A stretch of 7,218 nucleotides of DNA from the NCBI GenBank assembly GCA_003501335.1, contig DNPQ01000112.1, forward strand, positions 1-7,218. Reading direction: 5' to 3'. The notes below the pieces were generated by a model. The model worked only from the letters and a program-made list of their open reading frames with translations, was not told where the DNA came from and searched no databases. The position numbers and the translations under genes were made by a program. This DNA is from Bacillota bacterium. Lineage in GTDB: Bacteria > Bacillota > UBA4882 > UBA8346. Shown here piece by piece: positions 6,466 through 7,218 of this stretch; the stretch's first letter is position 1, and each line of letters begins with the position of its first letter.

Positions 6466-6662
6466 AGAAGGAAAGCAATACATCTCTTTCCGGTACGATT
6501 CCGCAACGGATTGCCTAGGATTTCTATCCAAGCAAAACCCTTTTTATCCTGCCCAGCATCAATGAACAGCAAATGCTTACCGATTCCAGTCTGGACGAGG
6601 ATGATACCAAACACCTGAGGTTTGATCACTCTTTTTGTTTGGGTCCAGGGTTTACGATTCTG
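6466..6662 (+). other. non-coding stretch, possibly a decayed gene
   Basis: Between the convergent genes lie about 200 bases with two overlapping plus-strand frames that read like protein but lack starts. One contains GKQYISFRYDSATDCLGF and ends at a TGA at 6563. The other continues with LPSINEQQMLTDSSLDEDD and runs into the antisense of the next gene. A single frame change between them would give a continuous polypeptide, as in a frameshifted remnant. I cannot name a family. A short GGAAAG/CTTTCC stem (6470-6491) is present, but there is no convincing terminator. Confidence 0.25.
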
Positions 6663-6896
6663 TCAGCTTTCGCTATAAACTTTCTCAATTGTACCGAGCT
6701 TTTTCAGCCGCTCCAAAAACTTTTCAATCTTTCCGAATTCGCCCTTAATTTCATATTCATAAAGCCAAGTCGTGTCGGTTTTAAAATTTTCCACCAAACG
6801 GACTTCCAGCAAACATTCTTCAGCATTTCGGATCGCTCTTTGGGGGTCGACCGAAGTTGTCACTGCCTTTGAAAAAACTAATTGTTTTTCCATCAT
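6663..6896 (-). CDS. small uncharacterised cytosolic protein (77 residues)
   Basis: A short acidic and basic protein with no signal peptide and no membrane segment. I do not recognise it. Predicted order from the sequence: strand QLVFSKAVT (5-13), helix DPQRAIRNAEECL (17-29), strands EVRLVENFKT (31-40) and WLYEYEIKG (44-52), helix GKIEKFLERLKKLG (55-68), and strand TIEKVYSE. This resembles a small alpha/beta sandwich of ferredoxin or ACT type; that is inference. Two ATGs lie side by side at 6896 and 6893. AAAGG (6907-6903) is 6 and 9 bases upstream respectively, so either could serve. An in-frame start at 6941 would put the ribosome site inside the gene. A well-placed promoter at 6953-6980 supports a real, singly transcribed gene. 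It is convergent with the exported-protein gene. Confidence 0.75.
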   Translation of the reverse strand: MMEKQLVFSKAVTTSVDPQRAIRNAEECLLEVRLVENFKTDTTWLYEYEIKGEFGKIEKFLERLKKLGTIEKVYSES

Positions 6897-6952
6897 ACAC
6901 TGCCTTTCTTCATGCTGTAAACATATCGCGAAAAATATCATGAATCAATCTT

Positions 6953-6980
6953 TTTATAAGTTTACATCATCAGCGTTCAA
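6953..6980 (-). promoter_or_regulatory. promoter of the 77-residue protein gene
   Basis: On the minus strand TTGAAC (6980-6975) and TATAAA (6958-6953) are separated by 16 bases. Transcription would begin near 6946, about 50 bases before the ATG at 6896. The -10 is strong and the -35 moderate. Confidence 0.6.
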
Positions 6981-7062
6981 TTTACCATCAGCAGTTTATT
7001 AAATCAAGTAACCCGAATGAACTCTTTTATCAAAAATAAAAAAGGCGGAATGGATAATTTTC

Positions 7063-7091
7063 TTGACAAGCAGTCTCCCATTTTATAAACT
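7063..7091 (+). promoter_or_regulatory. sigma-A promoter reading out of the right edge
   Basis: A perfect -35 TTGACA (7063-7068) is followed after 17 bases by TAAACT (7086-7091). An alternative -10, TATAAA (7084-7089), would give 15-base spacing. A purine-rich GGGGAG (7105-7110) lies soon after the predicted start near 7098, so a gene should begin nearby. Confidence 0.6.
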
Positions 7092-7116
7092 AAAGAAAGT
7101 TGAAGGGGAGTAGCAT

Positions 7117-7149
7117 TCATCTTACAAATCTTTTATATTTGTAAGATGA
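7117..7149 (+). promoter_or_regulatory. perfect 13-bp-arm hairpin covering a start codon
   Basis: TCATCTTACAAAT (7117-7129) and its exact inverse (7137-7149) surround a seven-base loop. The stem lies just after GGGGAG (7105-7110) and its right arm includes the ATG at 7146-7148. No T-tract follows, so it is not an intrinsic terminator. It may be an operator for a dimeric regulator or an RNA element masking the start. Confidence 0.65.
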
Positions 7150-7218
7150 TAGATAAAGTCAACATACTGGTATTAAAAACCTGGCTTTATCCCGAAGATT
7201 CGAGTTGTGAGACCTTTG
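7146..7218 (+). CDS. start of an unidentified gene (runs off window)
   Basis: Twenty-four codons beginning MIDKVNILVLKTWLYPED are open to the window edge, downstream of a good promoter. The hydrophobic strand NILVLKTW near the N-terminus is what many Rossmann-type proteins, including some glycosyltransferases, begin with, but too little is present to assign a family. The ATG has no proper ribosome site within 12 bases. The GGGGAG lies 35 bases upstream, on the other side of the hairpin. The frame is open back to a TGA at 7101, and no ATG, GTG or TTG occurs in frame between that stop and 7146. The start is therefore uncertain. Confidence 0.4.
   Translation, partial: MIDKVNILVLKTWLYPEDSSCETF

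Noticed and set aside
6600..6645. CCAAAC/GTTTGG repeats as a terminator for the 77-residue gene
   Set aside because: The stem is short, the loop is long, and no T-tract follows on the minus strand.

Overview
The window looks like chromosomal DNA from a Gram-positive, Bacillota-type bacterium. It is fairly AT-rich between genes and has strong GGAGG-type ribosome binding sites, sigma-A-like promoters, one TTG start and hairpin-plus-T-tract terminators. Two exported proteins have plain Sec signal peptides and no lipobox. No rRNA, tRNA, CRISPR array or intact transposase gene is visible. A genus cannot be named from this evidence.

Layout. At the left edge on the minus strand lies the start of a fructose operon. 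It comprises a DeoR-family repressor (280-1035) followed by the first 52 codons of 1-phosphofructokinase (1-156, running out of the window). A near-consensus promoter (1090-1118) drives the pair. It is overlaid by TGAYTG hexamers spaced exactly 10 bp apart, with further hexamer clusters on either side; these are the likely FruR operators.

Upstream of this, also on the minus strand, a long gene (1352-4030) encodes a secreted protein of 892 residues. It has two homologous seven-bladed beta-propellers in tandem, then a bacterial SH3-like domain and a probable OB-fold. A strong terminator (1291-1328) ends it. A 506-bp AT-rich spacer (4031-4536) with a perfect 10-bp-arm palindrome separates it from an aldo/keto reductase gene (4537-5481, minus), which has its own terminator (4478-4514).

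The reductase is divergent from a plus-strand gene (5716-6465) for a small exported protein of unknown function. A large imperfect hairpin lies between them. After a possibly decayed stretch (6466-6662), a minus-strand gene (6663-6896) encodes an uncharacterised 77-residue cytosolic protein with its own promoter. At the right edge, a plus-strand promoter leads into a 13-bp-arm hairpin that contains the first ATG of a reading frame running off the window.

Working together: only fruR-fruK form a clear functional unit, in which fructose 1-phosphate is sensed by the repressor and consumed by the kinase. The other genes appear to be single transcription units. The most novel items are the twin-propeller surface or secreted protein, the helically phased operator array, and the start-codon hairpin at the right edge.
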